Positions 22,636-31,985 of a DNA stretch of 64,000 bases are shown one piece after another. The notes below the pieces were generated by a model that had not been told where the DNA came from, did no database searches, and saw only the letters and a list, made by a program, of their open reading frames with translations. The stretch's first letter is position 1, and every line of letters begins with the position of its first letter. Origin of the DNA: VXMO01 sp965205915 (GTDB lineage: Bacteria; Chloroflexota; Dehalococcoidia; UBA6926); NCBI GenBank assembly GCA_965205915.1, contig OZ242191.1, positions 310,001 through 374,000 of the forward strand. Reading direction: 5' to 3'. The translations under genes and the position numbers were made by a program.

Positions 22636-24732
22636 CTACGGCGCTTGTAAGAACTGCACCGTGGGTGGCGGCGCGTCCAGTTGCTCAAGGAACGCTTCAA
22701 CAGTGTTGACCGGCAACATGCAGATGAAGTTCTCGCAAACGTAGGCCGTGGCCTTGCCATCAATCATCGAACGACCATCCAGCACGGGCAGATCTGCCCA
22801 ATCAAACGTCTCGTCAGGGGTGGCCGCGACAACAATCTTGTTGGGCATAAAGCGAGTATTGAGCGCGTTGAGGAGCGCGTCCATGTCATCAGCAATTCTG
22901 TCACCAATGAGGGCGATTTCTTTTGTGGAGCCGATGGAGAAATCGAGCGCGGCGAGCCAATGTCCGACCGCGGTCGGATAGCGTGACATGTACATATGCA
23001 CGCTCCGCAGGGCCTGATCTGCGACATCGTGATAGCGGGCGCTTCCCGTCAGCGAATGCAGGCGCAGCAGGAGTTCCGTGGCGGACGCGCCGCCGGACGG
23101 CGTTGCGTTGTCCAGCACTGTGCGTGGCCGCACAATCAGCGATTCCGCATCGTCGCCGATGTCGTAGAAGAGTTTCGCGCTATCATCCCAGAACAGGTCG
23201 ATGATGCCGTTTGCCAAGGACACCGCCTCATCCAGCCAACGGCGGTCAAAGGTAAGTTCAAAGAGCGAAAGGAGGCCGTTGGCCAGATTTGCGTAATCCT
23301 CAAGATAGCCCGGAATCCTGGCCTCGCCGCCCTTGTATGTGCGGAGGATGCGGCCTTCAGGTGTACGCATCGTCTCGACCAGGAACGCGGCCTGTTGTTC
23401 AGCGGCGGCGCGGTAGTCCGCCCTGCCAAGCGCGCCGGCTGCCTCAGAGATAACGCGCAGCAGTAAGCCATTCCAGGCGGTGAGGATCTTCTCGTCACGG
23501 AACGGCCGTATCCGCTCCTCGCGAGCCTCAAGTAGGGTTCGGCGTGAAAGCGCGAGTGATGCCCGAACATCGTCCGTTGACATGCTGTGTCGCGTCGCCA
23601 CGTCTACATCCGAAGCAGCTCGGTTGAGCACGGACGCGCCGGTGTTTTCAAAGTTGCCGGCATCGGTCACACCGTAGGCGTCGCAGAAAAGCGCGGCGTC
23701 GGAGTCTCCAATTGCCGCTCGAATCTCCTGTGGCGTCCAGACGTAGAACTTGCCCTCTTCGCCTTCGCTGTCGGCGTCCTGAGTGGAGTAGAATCCGCTC
23801 TCCGGAGACAGCATCTCTCTTAGCAGGAAGTCGATCGTTTCCTCAACGACGTGGCTAAAGTCGTCGCGCTTGGTGAGCTGCCAACCATGCAGATAGACGC
23901 CTACAAGAAGAGCGTTGTCATAGAGCATCTTCTCGAAGTGCGGCACGAGCCATTGCGCGTCCGTGCTGTAGCGGTGGAATCCGCCGCCGAGGTGGTCGTA
24001 CAATCCCCCCGCCGCCATGTGCTCCAGCGTGGTTTCCAGCATCATGCGCGCGTTGTTATCGCCGTCGTTGGCGGAAACGTAGCGCATCAGGAACTCCAGC
24101 AGCATGGGCTGCGGGAACTTGGGCGCGGTCATGAATCCGCCGTTGGCAGCATCAAACGTGCTGCTCAGGCGTGTAAACGCCTCGGTTAACAGGTCGTTGG
24201 AAAGCAGGGAGTCCTGCTCGCTCGCGGCGACGGTAGCGCGGCGCAGGTGGTCGACGATGTTCTCACCCGCCGCCATGATCTCCGTCTTGCGGGCCTTGTA
24301 AGCCTCGATGACGGTGGTCAGGACGCGTGGGAAGCCGGGCATTCCGGGTCGATCCTCAGGCGGATAATACGTGCCGCCAAAGAAGGGGGAGCCGTCCGGC
24401 GTCAGGAACGCGCTCAGAGGCCAACCGCCGTGACCGGACAGCGCCTGCACTGCGTCCATGTAGACGGAGTCGATGTCGGGGCGCTCTTCCCGGTCTACCT
24501 TGATTGCAACGAAGTTCTCGTTGAGGAGGCGCGCCGTGTCCTCGTTTTCAAAAGACTCTCTCTCCATCACATGGCACCAGTGACAGGAGGAGTAGCCGAT
24601 GCTCAGGAAGATCGGCACATCGCGGGACTGCGCCGCTGCAAGCGCGTCTTGCCCCCACGGATACCAGTCCACGGGGTTGTGCGCATGCTGCAACAGGTAT
24701 GGGCTTATCTCATTGATCAGGCGGTTCGGCAC
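22636..24732 (-). CDS. DUF255 thioredoxin-fold / six-hairpin glycosidase-like protein (YyaL/SPATA20 family)
   Basis: A 698-residue protein beginning NRLINEISPYLLQHAHNPVDW and WYPWGQDALAAA, with the thioredoxin-like active site SSCHWCHVMERESFEN and AIKVDREERPDID, which define the YyaL family. The C-terminal 500 residues form an alpha/alpha-barrel similar to GlcNAc epimerases. Length is normal for the family. GTG 24732 is used, preceded by GGGGAG at 7 nt. The biochemical role of this family is not established. Confidence 0.9.
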   Translation of the reverse strand: MPNRLINEISPYLLQHAHNPVDWYPWGQDALAAAQSRDVPIFLSIGYSSCHWCHVMERESFENEDTARLLNENFVAIKVDREERPDIDSVYMDAVQALSGHGGWPLSAFLTPDGSPFFGGTYYPPEDRPGMPGFPRVLTTVIEAYKARKTEIMAAGENIVDHLRRATVAASEQDSLLSNDLLTEAFTRLSSTFDAANGGFMTAPKFPQPMLLEFLMRYVSANDGDNNARMMLETTLEHMAAGGLYDHLGGGFHRYSTDAQWLVPHFEKMLYDNALLVGVYLHGWQLTKRDDFSHVVEETIDFLLREMLSPESGFYSTQDADSEGEEGKFYVWTPQEIRAAIGDSDAALFCDAYGVTDAGNFENTGASVLNRAASDVDVATRHSMSTDDVRASLALSRRTLLEAREERIRPFRDEKILTAWNGLLLRVISEAAGALGRADYRAAAEQQAAFLVETMRTPEGRILRTYKGGEARIPGYLEDYANLANGLLSLFELTFDRRWLDEAVSLANGIIDLFWDDSAKLFYDIGDDAESLIVRPRTVLDNATPSGGASATELLLRLHSLTGSARYHDVADQALRSVHMYMSRYPTAVGHWLAALDFSIGSTKEIALIGDRIADDMDALLNALNTRFMPNKIVVAATPDETFDWADLPVLDGRSMIDGKATAYVCENFICMLPVNTVEAFLEQLDAPPPTVQFLQAP

Positions 24733-24813
24733 TCTGTTACTCCCCGTGTATGCGGGAACTCATATAGCGCCCGCTCTCTGTCCCTATTGTCGCCGCGCAA
24801 TGCGGCGCGTCAC

Positions 24814-25569
24814 TCAGTCTGTTTCGCCCTGCGACCACTCCCAGAGCGCGGGCTTGATTCGTTCCAGGATTAGGATGCCCTTGCGTGTGTCGCTGGCCAA
24901 ACGGGCCGGGTCGCTCTTGGAAATGCGTCGTTTGAACAGCCAGTAGGTAAATGTCTTGTATTCATCCAGAGATGAGCGCACGGGAGCTCTACCGCCACGA
25001 CCGTTTGCAAGGCGGAACTCTGTCCGTAGATCACCAACAGGCGCGCCATAGAGTCGGCGCATTGCCTCATCTTCGATAAAGTTTTCACGAGAGCCGAGGT
25101 TTTGCTGCGCTTTCGAGACTTCTTCGATGTTCGCCTGCTGCAACGCTTCCTCGACCACGATTCCGTACAGGAAATTCAGGTGAGCCGCATGCTTGCTGTG
25201 ACCGATGGTCCTGCGGAAGAGTTCAGCATTGATATGCACGGGCGCCTTGCCCTCAAAGAGCAGACGCGCCACCTCCTGCTCAGGAACCAGTTCCCCGGCC
25301 GCGTCGATCAGGCGCTCCGCCAGCAAGAGCCAATCAAAGGCTTCACCGGCAAGGACGTACGTGTACTGGCGTTCGTTCCACTTCTCATTTGGCGCATTCC
25401 ATACGGAGACAGCGTTCAGGAGCGCAAGAAACCAGTTTTGGCCGCCACGCACATCGTCGAGAAATCTCTCAACGATGTCGGACGTTGTCAAAGGCTCCGC
25501 TGACCCATTCTGATACGGAGCGTCCACCTCGACCGTTGTCCGGCCGGAGGTTGCCGATTCGCCCGTCAT
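24814..25569 (-). CDS. Conserved hypothetical protein downstream of secA
   Basis: A 251-residue soluble protein of unknown function. It begins 19 nt after the secA stop, so it is probably in the secA transcript. The sequence is mostly helical, with a basic C-terminal part (TFTYWLFKRRISKSDPARLA). Phrases such as FEGKAPVHINAELFRRTIGHSKH and LNFLYGIVVEEALQ look like a conserved core, but I do not recognise a named domain. ATG 25569 is the first start outside secA; the frame stays open further into secA but with no reason to begin there. No ribosome-binding site is clear. Confidence 0.65.
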   Translation of the reverse strand: MTGESATSGRTTVEVDAPYQNGSAEPLTTSDIVERFLDDVRGGQNWFLALLNAVSVWNAPNEKWNERQYTYVLAGEAFDWLLLAERLIDAAGELVPEQEVARLLFEGKAPVHINAELFRRTIGHSKHAAHLNFLYGIVVEEALQQANIEEVSKAQQNLGSRENFIEDEAMRRLYGAPVGDLRTEFRLANGRGGRAPVRSSLDEYKTFTYWLFKRRISKSDPARLASDTRKGILILERIKPALWEWSQGETD

Positions 25570-25588
25570 GATAGCGCAGCCGGGGGGA

Positions 25589-28270
25589 TCACGCTGCGAC
25601 CCCGTGGCACTTCTTGTACTTGATGCCGCTGCCGCAGTGGCAGGGATCGTTGCGGCGAATCTTCGGCGTTGCCCTGCGAACCGTTCCCCGGCTCTGAGCA
25701 TCGGGCGCTTGTCCGGTTGCATCCCGCTGCTGCGAGGCCATCGGGCTATCCGCCACCGCGCCGCGTGTTGCCACTGCGCCGTTCGGCGCGCTCCCATTCG
25801 CTGCTGCGGTCGCAACAGGACGGGCTTGTTGGGCAGATACATCGAGATGAAGAACCGTGCGGACGATGCCGTTTCGCAGTCGATCCATCAACTCCTGGAA
25901 CATGCCGTGGCTTTCCTGCCGGTACATCACGAGGGGATTGCGCTGTCCGTATGCCTGCAGTCCGGAGCTCAGCCGCATCTGTTCCATGGCGGTCAGGTGC
26001 TGCACCCACAGCGTATCGAGGGTTTGCAGCAGGATAAATCGCTCCAGCTCCCGCATGCGGTCAACGCTGAGCCGTTCTTCCATTTCTTGATGGACGGCAA
26101 GCGCGTATTCGGCCAGCTCATCCGTAATTTCCGTGCGCGTGAGATCAAGAATTTGCCCCGGCTCGATCCACTCCGGCCCGGGCATGGCTGCACGTACTAC
26201 GGTCTGGAATCCATCGACATCCCAGTTCGCCGGATCGCGGTCTCCCAAGTGGCTGTCAACGATGAAGGCGCACTCGTCACCGATCATCTGGCGGATGTTG
26301 TCCCGCAAATCTTCGGATTGCAGAACCCTGGCGCGCTCCGAATAGACGATGGAGCGCTGGCGGTTTATGACGTCGTCGTATTCCACGAGATGTTTGCGCA
26401 TCTCAAAGTTGTTGCCCTCAACACGCACCTGGGCGTTCTCAAAAGCGCGGGACACCATGCGATTCTCGACGGCCTCGTCGTCCTTTATGCCGGACCAGCC
26501 CATGATCGACTTGACCTTGTCGCCGCCGAACCTCTTGATGATCTCGTCTTCGAGCGAGACAAAAAACTGTGACGCTCCGAGATCGCCCTGCCGCCCGGCG
26601 CGACCACGCAATTGATTATCAATGCGCCGCGCCTCGTGCCGCTCGGTACCGAGAATAAACAGGCCGCCCAGCTTGAGCACCTCATCGTGCTCCTCTTGCC
26701 ATTCGTCCGAGTCGCGTCCCTCCGGATTGCCGCCGAGGATGATATCGGTGCCGCGTCCGGCCATGTTGGTTGAGACGGTGATTGAGCCGAGTCGCCCGGC
26801 CTGCGCAATAATCTCCGCCTCGCGATCATGCTGCTTTGCGTTCAGGACTTCATGGTCGAGGCCCTCACGATGGAGCAGAGCGCTGAGGCGCTCCGACGTA
26901 TCGATGGACGCAGTGCCGACGAGGACGGGCCTGCCCTCATCGTGCAGTTCCTTGAGCGTGCGTACGATGGCTTTGAACTTGCTATCTTCATTCAGATAGA
27001 TGAGGTCAGAATGGTCTTCGCGAATGGACGGCATGTTCGTGGGGATGGGCAGCGGATCAAGGTTGTATATCTTAAGGAACTCTTCAGCTTCGGTGGACGC
27101 AGTGCCGGTCATGCCGGCAAGGCGATCGTACATGCGGAAGTAGTTTTGCAGTGTGATTGTGGCGAGGGTCATCGATTCTCGCCTGATTTGAACGTTCTCT
27201 TTTGCTTCGATTGCCTGATGTAAGCCCTCGGAATAACGGCGGCCGGGCATGAGGCGGCCGGTGAACTCATCGACGATTACAACCTCGCCCTCGTCATTCA
27301 CAACGTATTCCTTGTCGCGGTGGAAAATAAACTCCGCCTTGAGGGCATTCTCCAGGAAATGCACTGCGGTGTAGTGCTCCGGCGCGTAGAGGTTATCGAC
27401 GTTCAGCGCGCGCTCGATCTTGGTGATGCCATCGTCGGTCAGGGACACGGCGCGAGTCTTCCCATCAATGGCAAAGTCATCCTCTTCCTGTAGGCGACGG
27501 GCCAACTGGGCAAACTGTCCGTAGCTCTGGATTGGGGTTTGTGTGGGTCCGCTGATAATCAGCGGCGTCCGCGCCTCATCGATCAGGATGTAGTCAACCT
27601 CGTCGACAATCGCGAAAACGAGCTCACGCTGGACACGTTGATCCGCCGTGAGTGCCAGATTGTCACGAAGGTAGTCGAACCCGAACTCCGAATTCGTGCC
27701 GTAGGTCACATCCGCGGCGTAAGCATCACGCCTGTGAACGGACCGCATGACATCTTCGGCTTCCTCATTCTCGGGGTCATATAGCAGGGAATCATCGTGT
27801 TGCAGGCAGGCGACGCTGATACCGAGCGCATGGTAGACGGCGCCCATCCATGACGCATCGCGTTTCGCCAGGTAGTCATTCACTGTTATGACATGCACGC
27901 CCCGGCCTGTCAGGGCATTCAGGTACACGGGTAGCGTCGCGACAAGGGTCTTGCCCTCGCCCGTGCGCATCTCTGCGATCCGGCCCTGATGTAGCGTGAT
28001 GCCACCGATCATCTGCACATCAAAATGGCGCATACCAAGCGCGCGTCTTGAGGCTTCACGGACGGCGGCGAATGCCTCCGGCAGAAGATCGTCCAGTGAT
28101 TCCTCGCCTTTCAGCCGGTCACGGAAGTGAGCGGTCACGTCGCGGAGGTGATCATCGCTTAGCCGCGCAAAGCTGGGCTCCAGCGAGTTAATCTCTTCGA
28201 TGGCCGGACGCATGCGCTTGACGTCGCGATCACCGCCATCTCCAAATATCTTGCGGAGCTTGCTAACCAC
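25589..28270 (-). CDS. secA: Preprotein translocase ATPase SecA
   Basis: An 893-residue motor ATPase that drives secretory proteins through SecYEG. The Walker A is MRTGEGKT (101-108), the DEAD-box variant is DEVD (223-226), and further helicase motifs are present (GTNSEFGFDYLRDN, MAGRGTDIILGG, QLRGRAGRQGD). The C terminus has a low-complexity linker and the SEC-C zinc motif DPCHCGSGIKYKKCH. It overlaps the 3' end of pyrB by 8 nt on the same strand, giving an operon prs-pyrB-secA-(24814 gene). Confidence 0.97.
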   Translation of the reverse strand: MVSKLRKIFGDGGDRDVKRMRPAIEEINSLEPSFARLSDDHLRDVTAHFRDRLKGEESLDDLLPEAFAAVREASRRALGMRHFDVQMIGGITLHQGRIAEMRTGEGKTLVATLPVYLNALTGRGVHVITVNDYLAKRDASWMGAVYHALGISVACLQHDDSLLYDPENEEAEDVMRSVHRRDAYAADVTYGTNSEFGFDYLRDNLALTADQRVQRELVFAIVDEVDYILIDEARTPLIISGPTQTPIQSYGQFAQLARRLQEEDDFAIDGKTRAVSLTDDGITKIERALNVDNLYAPEHYTAVHFLENALKAEFIFHRDKEYVVNDEGEVVIVDEFTGRLMPGRRYSEGLHQAIEAKENVQIRRESMTLATITLQNYFRMYDRLAGMTGTASTEAEEFLKIYNLDPLPIPTNMPSIREDHSDLIYLNEDSKFKAIVRTLKELHDEGRPVLVGTASIDTSERLSALLHREGLDHEVLNAKQHDREAEIIAQAGRLGSITVSTNMAGRGTDIILGGNPEGRDSDEWQEEHDEVLKLGGLFILGTERHEARRIDNQLRGRAGRQGDLGASQFFVSLEDEIIKRFGGDKVKSIMGWSGIKDDEAVENRMVSRAFENAQVRVEGNNFEMRKHLVEYDDVINRQRSIVYSERARVLQSEDLRDNIRQMIGDECAFIVDSHLGDRDPANWDVDGFQTVVRAAMPGPEWIEPGQILDLTRTEITDELAEYALAVHQEMEERLSVDRMRELERFILLQTLDTLWVQHLTAMEQMRLSSGLQAYGQRNPLVMYRQESHGMFQELMDRLRNGIVRTVLHLDVSAQQARPVATAAANGSAPNGAVATRGAVADSPMASQQRDATGQAPDAQSRGTVRRATPKIRRNDPCHCGSGIKYKKCHGVAA

Positions 28271-29180
28271 GTTCAGTTACCTCACCAACAACCTTTTCAA
28301 GGACGTACTTCATCACGCCCAGCCCAACACGATTGCGATTGAGGTAAGCGGCGCGGGGATCCGTATCGAACCACTCCGGCAATTCAATCGTACGCGGCAT
28401 CGGATGCAGCACGATAGCATCCGGATTCAGTTCCTGTTGCGCCTGTTCCGTCATGATGATTGGCCTGTTCGTTGAGCCACGTTCCGCCTGAACACGTGTC
28501 ATGTATAAGACATCCGTTGCTTTAAGGATACCGTGACTGAGGAAATCGGTCTCTACAAGCTGCGGGGCGCTACGACGCACCGCCAGGGAGGCAAGGTCTG
28601 CCGCCAGGCGTAGCCCGGGATCGGTGACGACGGTAATGCAATTATCGAACAGTGCCAGCGCCATAATCAGGCTGTGAATTGTACGACCGTGCAGCGCGTC
28701 GCCCGTCATCGTCACGTTCAGATCGCGCAATCGGCCAAAGCGCCGGTAGATCATCGCGAGGTCGATGAGAGTCTGTACGGGGTGTTCCCCTGCCCCGTTA
28801 CCCGCGTTGATCACGGGGCATGCGCTGGCTGCGGTCGCGACATTCATTGATTCCGGGTCCGGGTGCCGCAGGATCAAAGCGGCAATGCCATAGTCGGCCA
28901 GAACCCGGATAGTGTCCGTCAGGCTCTCGCCCTTACTCACGGAGCTCGCGGAGACATCAAGGGGGATCACATCAAGGCCGAGCGCGCGCGCGGCGAAGTG
29001 GAAGCCAAGACGAGTACGGGTGCTTGCTTCATAGAATGCCGTTGCCACGGCACGACCATCAGGGTTCGGCTGGGCAGTGTCATCCGGTAAGGGGCGCTCA
29101 GTCAGTTCCCTGACAACATCAGCGAGGGACTCGGGCGACATGCCCTGTAGGGTGATGAAGGGCTTGCCCTTTGCCAACAC
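28263..29180 (-). CDS. pyrB: Aspartate carbamoyltransferase, catalytic subunit
   Basis: A 305-residue transcarbamoylase that makes N-carbamoyl-aspartate in pyrimidine synthesis. The carbamoyl-phosphate loop is FYEASTRTR, the aspartate region includes VSKGESLTDTIRVL, then INAGNGAGEHPVQTLIDL and HPMPRTIELPEWFD. GTG 29180 is chosen because a perfect AGGAGG (29195-29190) lies 9 nt upstream. The ATG at 29189 directly abuts that AGGAGG and would be too close, adding three residues. No pyrI is nearby. The 3' end overlaps secA. Confidence 0.94.
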   Translation of the reverse strand: MLAKGKPFITLQGMSPESLADVVRELTERPLPDDTAQPNPDGRAVATAFYEASTRTRLGFHFAARALGLDVIPLDVSASSVSKGESLTDTIRVLADYGIAALILRHPDPESMNVATAASACPVINAGNGAGEHPVQTLIDLAMIYRRFGRLRDLNVTMTGDALHGRTIHSLIMALALFDNCITVVTDPGLRLAADLASLAVRRSAPQLVETDFLSHGILKATDVLYMTRVQAERGSTNRPIIMTEQAQQELNPDAIVLHPMPRTIELPEWFDTDPRAAYLNRNRVGLGVMKYVLEKVVGEVTERG

Positions 29181-29243
29181 GCCTTTCATCCTCCTGCCGC
29201 GCGTTACAGCGCCGGCGAGACTGACTCGGCGCGCGCCACGCCC

Positions 29244-30194
29244 CTACGGCTCGAACATTTCTCCAACGGAGCGGTTGTAGTGGATGCGACGGATCGCTTC
29301 GCCAAGCAGCGGCGCGACAGACACCACCTTGATGTCCAGGCCGCTTATCCGTTTGTCCGTCATGGGCAACGTGTCCGAAACGACAAGCTGATCGATAACG
29401 CTGTTCTTCATACGCTCCTGGGAAGGCGGCGACAATATGGCATGTGTGACCGCAGCCGATACGCTCGTCGCTCCCTGCGCCAGCAGCGTCTCCGCCGCGG
29501 ACACAAGCGATCCGCCCGTGTCCACTTCGTCATCAACGATGATGGCCTTGCGCCCCTTCACCTCACCGATGACGGTGACGCTCTCCGAGCGGTCACTGTT
29601 GCCGAAGCGGCGCTTTTCAATGATCGCCAGGGGCTCGCCCCATCGCTCCGCCACGTCCCGCGCGCGCTTCGTGCTGCCAACGTCCGGCGCGACGACAACC
29701 CCGGCGTCATCCCTATCCAGGAAATAATCGGCAATCAACGGGATCGCGGTCAGTTCATCGACGGGGATGTTGAAAAATCCCTGTATCTGGCCGGCGTGCA
29801 GGTCAATCGTCAGAACGCGCTCCGCTCCGGCGACCGTGATGAGATCGGCAAGCAGGCGTCCCGTGATTGGCACGCGCGGCTGGTCTTTCTTGTCAGTTCG
29901 GCCATAGGCGTAGTACGGGATCACGGCGGTGATGCGGCCGGCGGAGGCGCGCTTGGCCGCGTCAATCATGATCAGGAGTTCCATGATGTTTTGGTTCACT
30001 GGGCTCGAGAACGGCTGAATCAGGAAGACATCCCGACCGCGAATGTTCTCTCGAAAGCGGACAAAGATGTTCTCGTTTGAGAATTGAAAGACTTCGGCCT
30101 CTCCGGGTCTTAAGCCGAGATAGGAACAAACATCGTTAGCCAGAGAATGATGAGCGTTACCCGAGAAAATACGCAACTCGGAATTCTCGTTCAA
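29244..30194 (-). CDS. prs: Ribose-phosphate pyrophosphokinase
   Basis: A 316-residue enzyme making PRPP from ribose 5-phosphate and ATP. Seen are LRIFSGNAHHSLA at the start, the flexible loop YYAYGRTDKKDQPRVPITG, LTIDLHAGQIQGFF, the PRPP-binding VVAPDVGSTKRAR and DDEVDTGGSL. The start is TTG 30194, with GGAG a few bases upstream; no ATG suits the family N terminus. Extended -10 promoter at 30237-30245. First gene of the prs-pyrB-secA unit, joining nucleotide precursor supply to secretion genes. Confidence 0.95.
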   Translation of the reverse strand: MNENSELRIFSGNAHHSLANDVCSYLGLRPGEAEVFQFSNENIFVRFRENIRGRDVFLIQPFSSPVNQNIMELLIMIDAAKRASAGRITAVIPYYAYGRTDKKDQPRVPITGRLLADLITVAGAERVLTIDLHAGQIQGFFNIPVDELTAIPLIADYFLDRDDAGVVVAPDVGSTKRARDVAERWGEPLAIIEKRRFGNSDRSESVTVIGEVKGRKAIIVDDEVDTGGSLVSAAETLLAQGATSVSAAVTHAILSPPSQERMKNSVIDQLVVSDTLPMTDKRISGLDIKVVSVAPLLGEAIRRIHYNRSVGEMFEP

Positions 30195-30236
30195 ACTTCT
30201 CCCCCCACCCGCTTACCCTGCCCCACCGACAAATTG

Positions 30237-30245
30237 AGTATAGCA
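30237..30245 (-). promoter_or_regulatory. Extended -10 promoter of prs
   Basis: TGCTATACT on the minus strand, about 45 nt before the prs start. The -35 region is weak (TTGCGA at a spacing of only 12). It is identical to the motif before rpsO and the EMO gene. Confidence 0.55.
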
Positions 30246-30371
30246 TCGGGGCTGTCGCAACTCTGCCTTTCTTTACGTCGCTATGCGCACACTGTCCCCG
30301 CATGACTCACGGCTGAATGACCGTGTACCATACCTTTGCGGCAAACATATTTTGACCCAAATGGAGCATTC

Positions 30372-31655
30372 ATGGGAGCTACCGCAGTTATCGGCGCTCA
30401 GTGGGGAGACGAGGGCAAGGGCAAGGTGATTGACCTGCTCGCCGAGCAGGCCGACTACGTTGTTCGTTTTTCCGGCGGCAACAACGCCGGGCATACGGTT
30501 ATCAATCACCTTGGCGAGTTTCGTCTGCACCTCGTCCCCGCCGGCATCTTCAACAGCCAGACGACATGCGTCATCGGAAACGGCGTGGCCATCGACCCTG
30601 ATGTCCTGATTGGCGAGCTTGACGAGTTGGACGCTGCGGGAATCGATACGTCGCGGCTGCTGGTCAGCGACCGCGCCCACATTGTCTTTCCGTATCACCG
30701 GCTGCTTGACGGTCTAGAAGAGGAACGGCTTGACGCGCATGCGATTGGAACGACACGACGTGGCATCGGCCCCGCATTCACGGACAAAACGGCGCGGCGC
30801 GGTCTGCGCATGGGCGACCTGCTGGATCGTGAGGGTCTGCACGCCAAGCTAGAGGGCGCTATTGGGTACGCGAACCTGCTTCTCAAGGGAGTCTATGACC
30901 ACCCGCCCGTCAGTGTTGAGGATGTCTATGAGCAATGCCGCGGCTGGGCTGAAAGGCTGAGCGGGGGGATTCAGCAGACGGAGCTGATTATCAATCGGGC
31001 TTTGTTGGAACAGCGCGAAGTATTGTTGGAGGGCGCGCAGGGCACACTGCTCGATCTCGATTTCGGCACGTATCCGTATGTCACGTCGTCACACCCCGGC
31101 GCAAGTAGCGCGTACCAAGGCGCGGGCATTGGTCCGATCAGGATCGACCGCATCGTTGGCGTGTTCAAGGTGTACTGCACGCGCGTCGGCGGAGGCCCGT
31201 TCCCAACCGAGCTGTTTGATGAGCAAGGCGAGCATATCCGCGAGATCGCCCACGAGTACGGCGTCACGACAGGCCGCCCGAGACGCATCGGGTGGTTCGA
31301 CGCACCGATGGCGCGATTGTCCAATCTCGTAAACGGTTACACGTCGGTGATTCTGACGCGGCTGGACGTGCTTGACGAGCTGAAGTCGATCAAGATTTGC
31401 ACGGGCTACAGGCTTGGCGGCCAGACGCTGGACTTCCCGCCAAGCAGCTCTGCGAACCTGGCAGAGTGCGTGCCGATCTACGAGGAGTTACCGGGTTGGC
31501 AGGAGCCGACAAGCCAGTTCAGGCATGTTCAGGATTTGCCGGCCAATGCGCGCGCCTACGTGGCGCGTCTCGAAGAGCACATCCAGGCGCAAGTGAGCAT
31601 GTTATCCATCGGGCCGCGGCGCGACGAGAACATCATCGTGCGGCCTGCGCTCTAG
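30372..31655 (+). CDS. purA: Adenylosuccinate synthetase
   Basis: A 427-residue GTP-dependent ligase converting IMP and aspartate to adenylosuccinate. The N terminus GATAVIGAQWGDEGKGKVID is diagnostic, with NNAGHTV, GTTRRGIGPAFTDK, GAQGTLLDLDFGTYPYVTSS and the C-terminal GPRRDENI. ATG 30372 is chosen by GGAG at 5 nt upstream; an in-frame start at 30336 has no support and adds a non-family stretch. It is divergent from prs. Confidence 0.97.
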   Translation: MGATAVIGAQWGDEGKGKVIDLLAEQADYVVRFSGGNNAGHTVINHLGEFRLHLVPAGIFNSQTTCVIGNGVAIDPDVLIGELDELDAAGIDTSRLLVSDRAHIVFPYHRLLDGLEEERLDAHAIGTTRRGIGPAFTDKTARRGLRMGDLLDREGLHAKLEGAIGYANLLLKGVYDHPPVSVEDVYEQCRGWAERLSGGIQQTELIINRALLEQREVLLEGAQGTLLDLDFGTYPYVTSSHPGASSAYQGAGIGPIRIDRIVGVFKVYCTRVGGGPFPTELFDEQGEHIREIAHEYGVTTGRPRRIGWFDAPMARLSNLVNGYTSVILTRLDVLDELKSIKICTGYRLGGQTLDFPPSSSANLAECVPIYEELPGWQEPTSQFRHVQDLPANARAYVARLEEHIQAQVSMLSIGPRRDENIIVRPAL

Positions 31656-31668
31656 ATTTTGGGAAGAG

Positions 31669-31905
31669 CTAGCTCGGTACTCTCAGTGACATGGCCTCTC
31701 GCAGGCCGTCAAGCAACCCCTCCAGGTGAGCCATACGCTCCCGCAACTGCGCTACTTCACCCCTGAGTTCCGTAACCTCGCTGCGGATCTCACTCATCAG
31801 ACCTCGAAGTGCAGCAACGTCAGCCCGCAGCCATGCAAACAGCCCGACGAGCAGCACAGCCAGCCCGAGGTCCATGGAGATTATCGCAATTAGTTCCGCA
31901 CTCAC
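31669..31905 (-). CDS. Small membrane-anchored coiled-coil protein
   Basis: A 78-residue protein with one hydrophobic helix (about 5-27, ELIAIISMDLGLAVLLVGLF) followed by a heptad-type coiled coil (SEIRSEVTELRGEVAQLRER). Start GTG 31905 has AAGGTGAG upstream. Such small proteins are common in bacteria and may act as scaffolds, but no specific function is evident. It is convergent with purA and lies before dapA's 3' end. Confidence 0.6.
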   Translation of the reverse strand: MSAELIAIISMDLGLAVLLVGLFAWLRADVAALRGLMSEIRSEVTELRGEVAQLRERMAHLEGLLDGLREAMSLRVPS

Positions 31906-31985
31906 ATTCTCACCTTACCGAAGTCGGTACATCGAACTGCCCACGGTACCGATGTTTTCGGCTCAGAACCGGATGGGAGCCTCAA

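Noticed and set aside
25568..26572. A 334-codon plus-strand open frame opposite secA
   Set aside because: Shadow of secA in a high-GC genome; no motif or ribosome-binding site and complete overlap with an essential gene.
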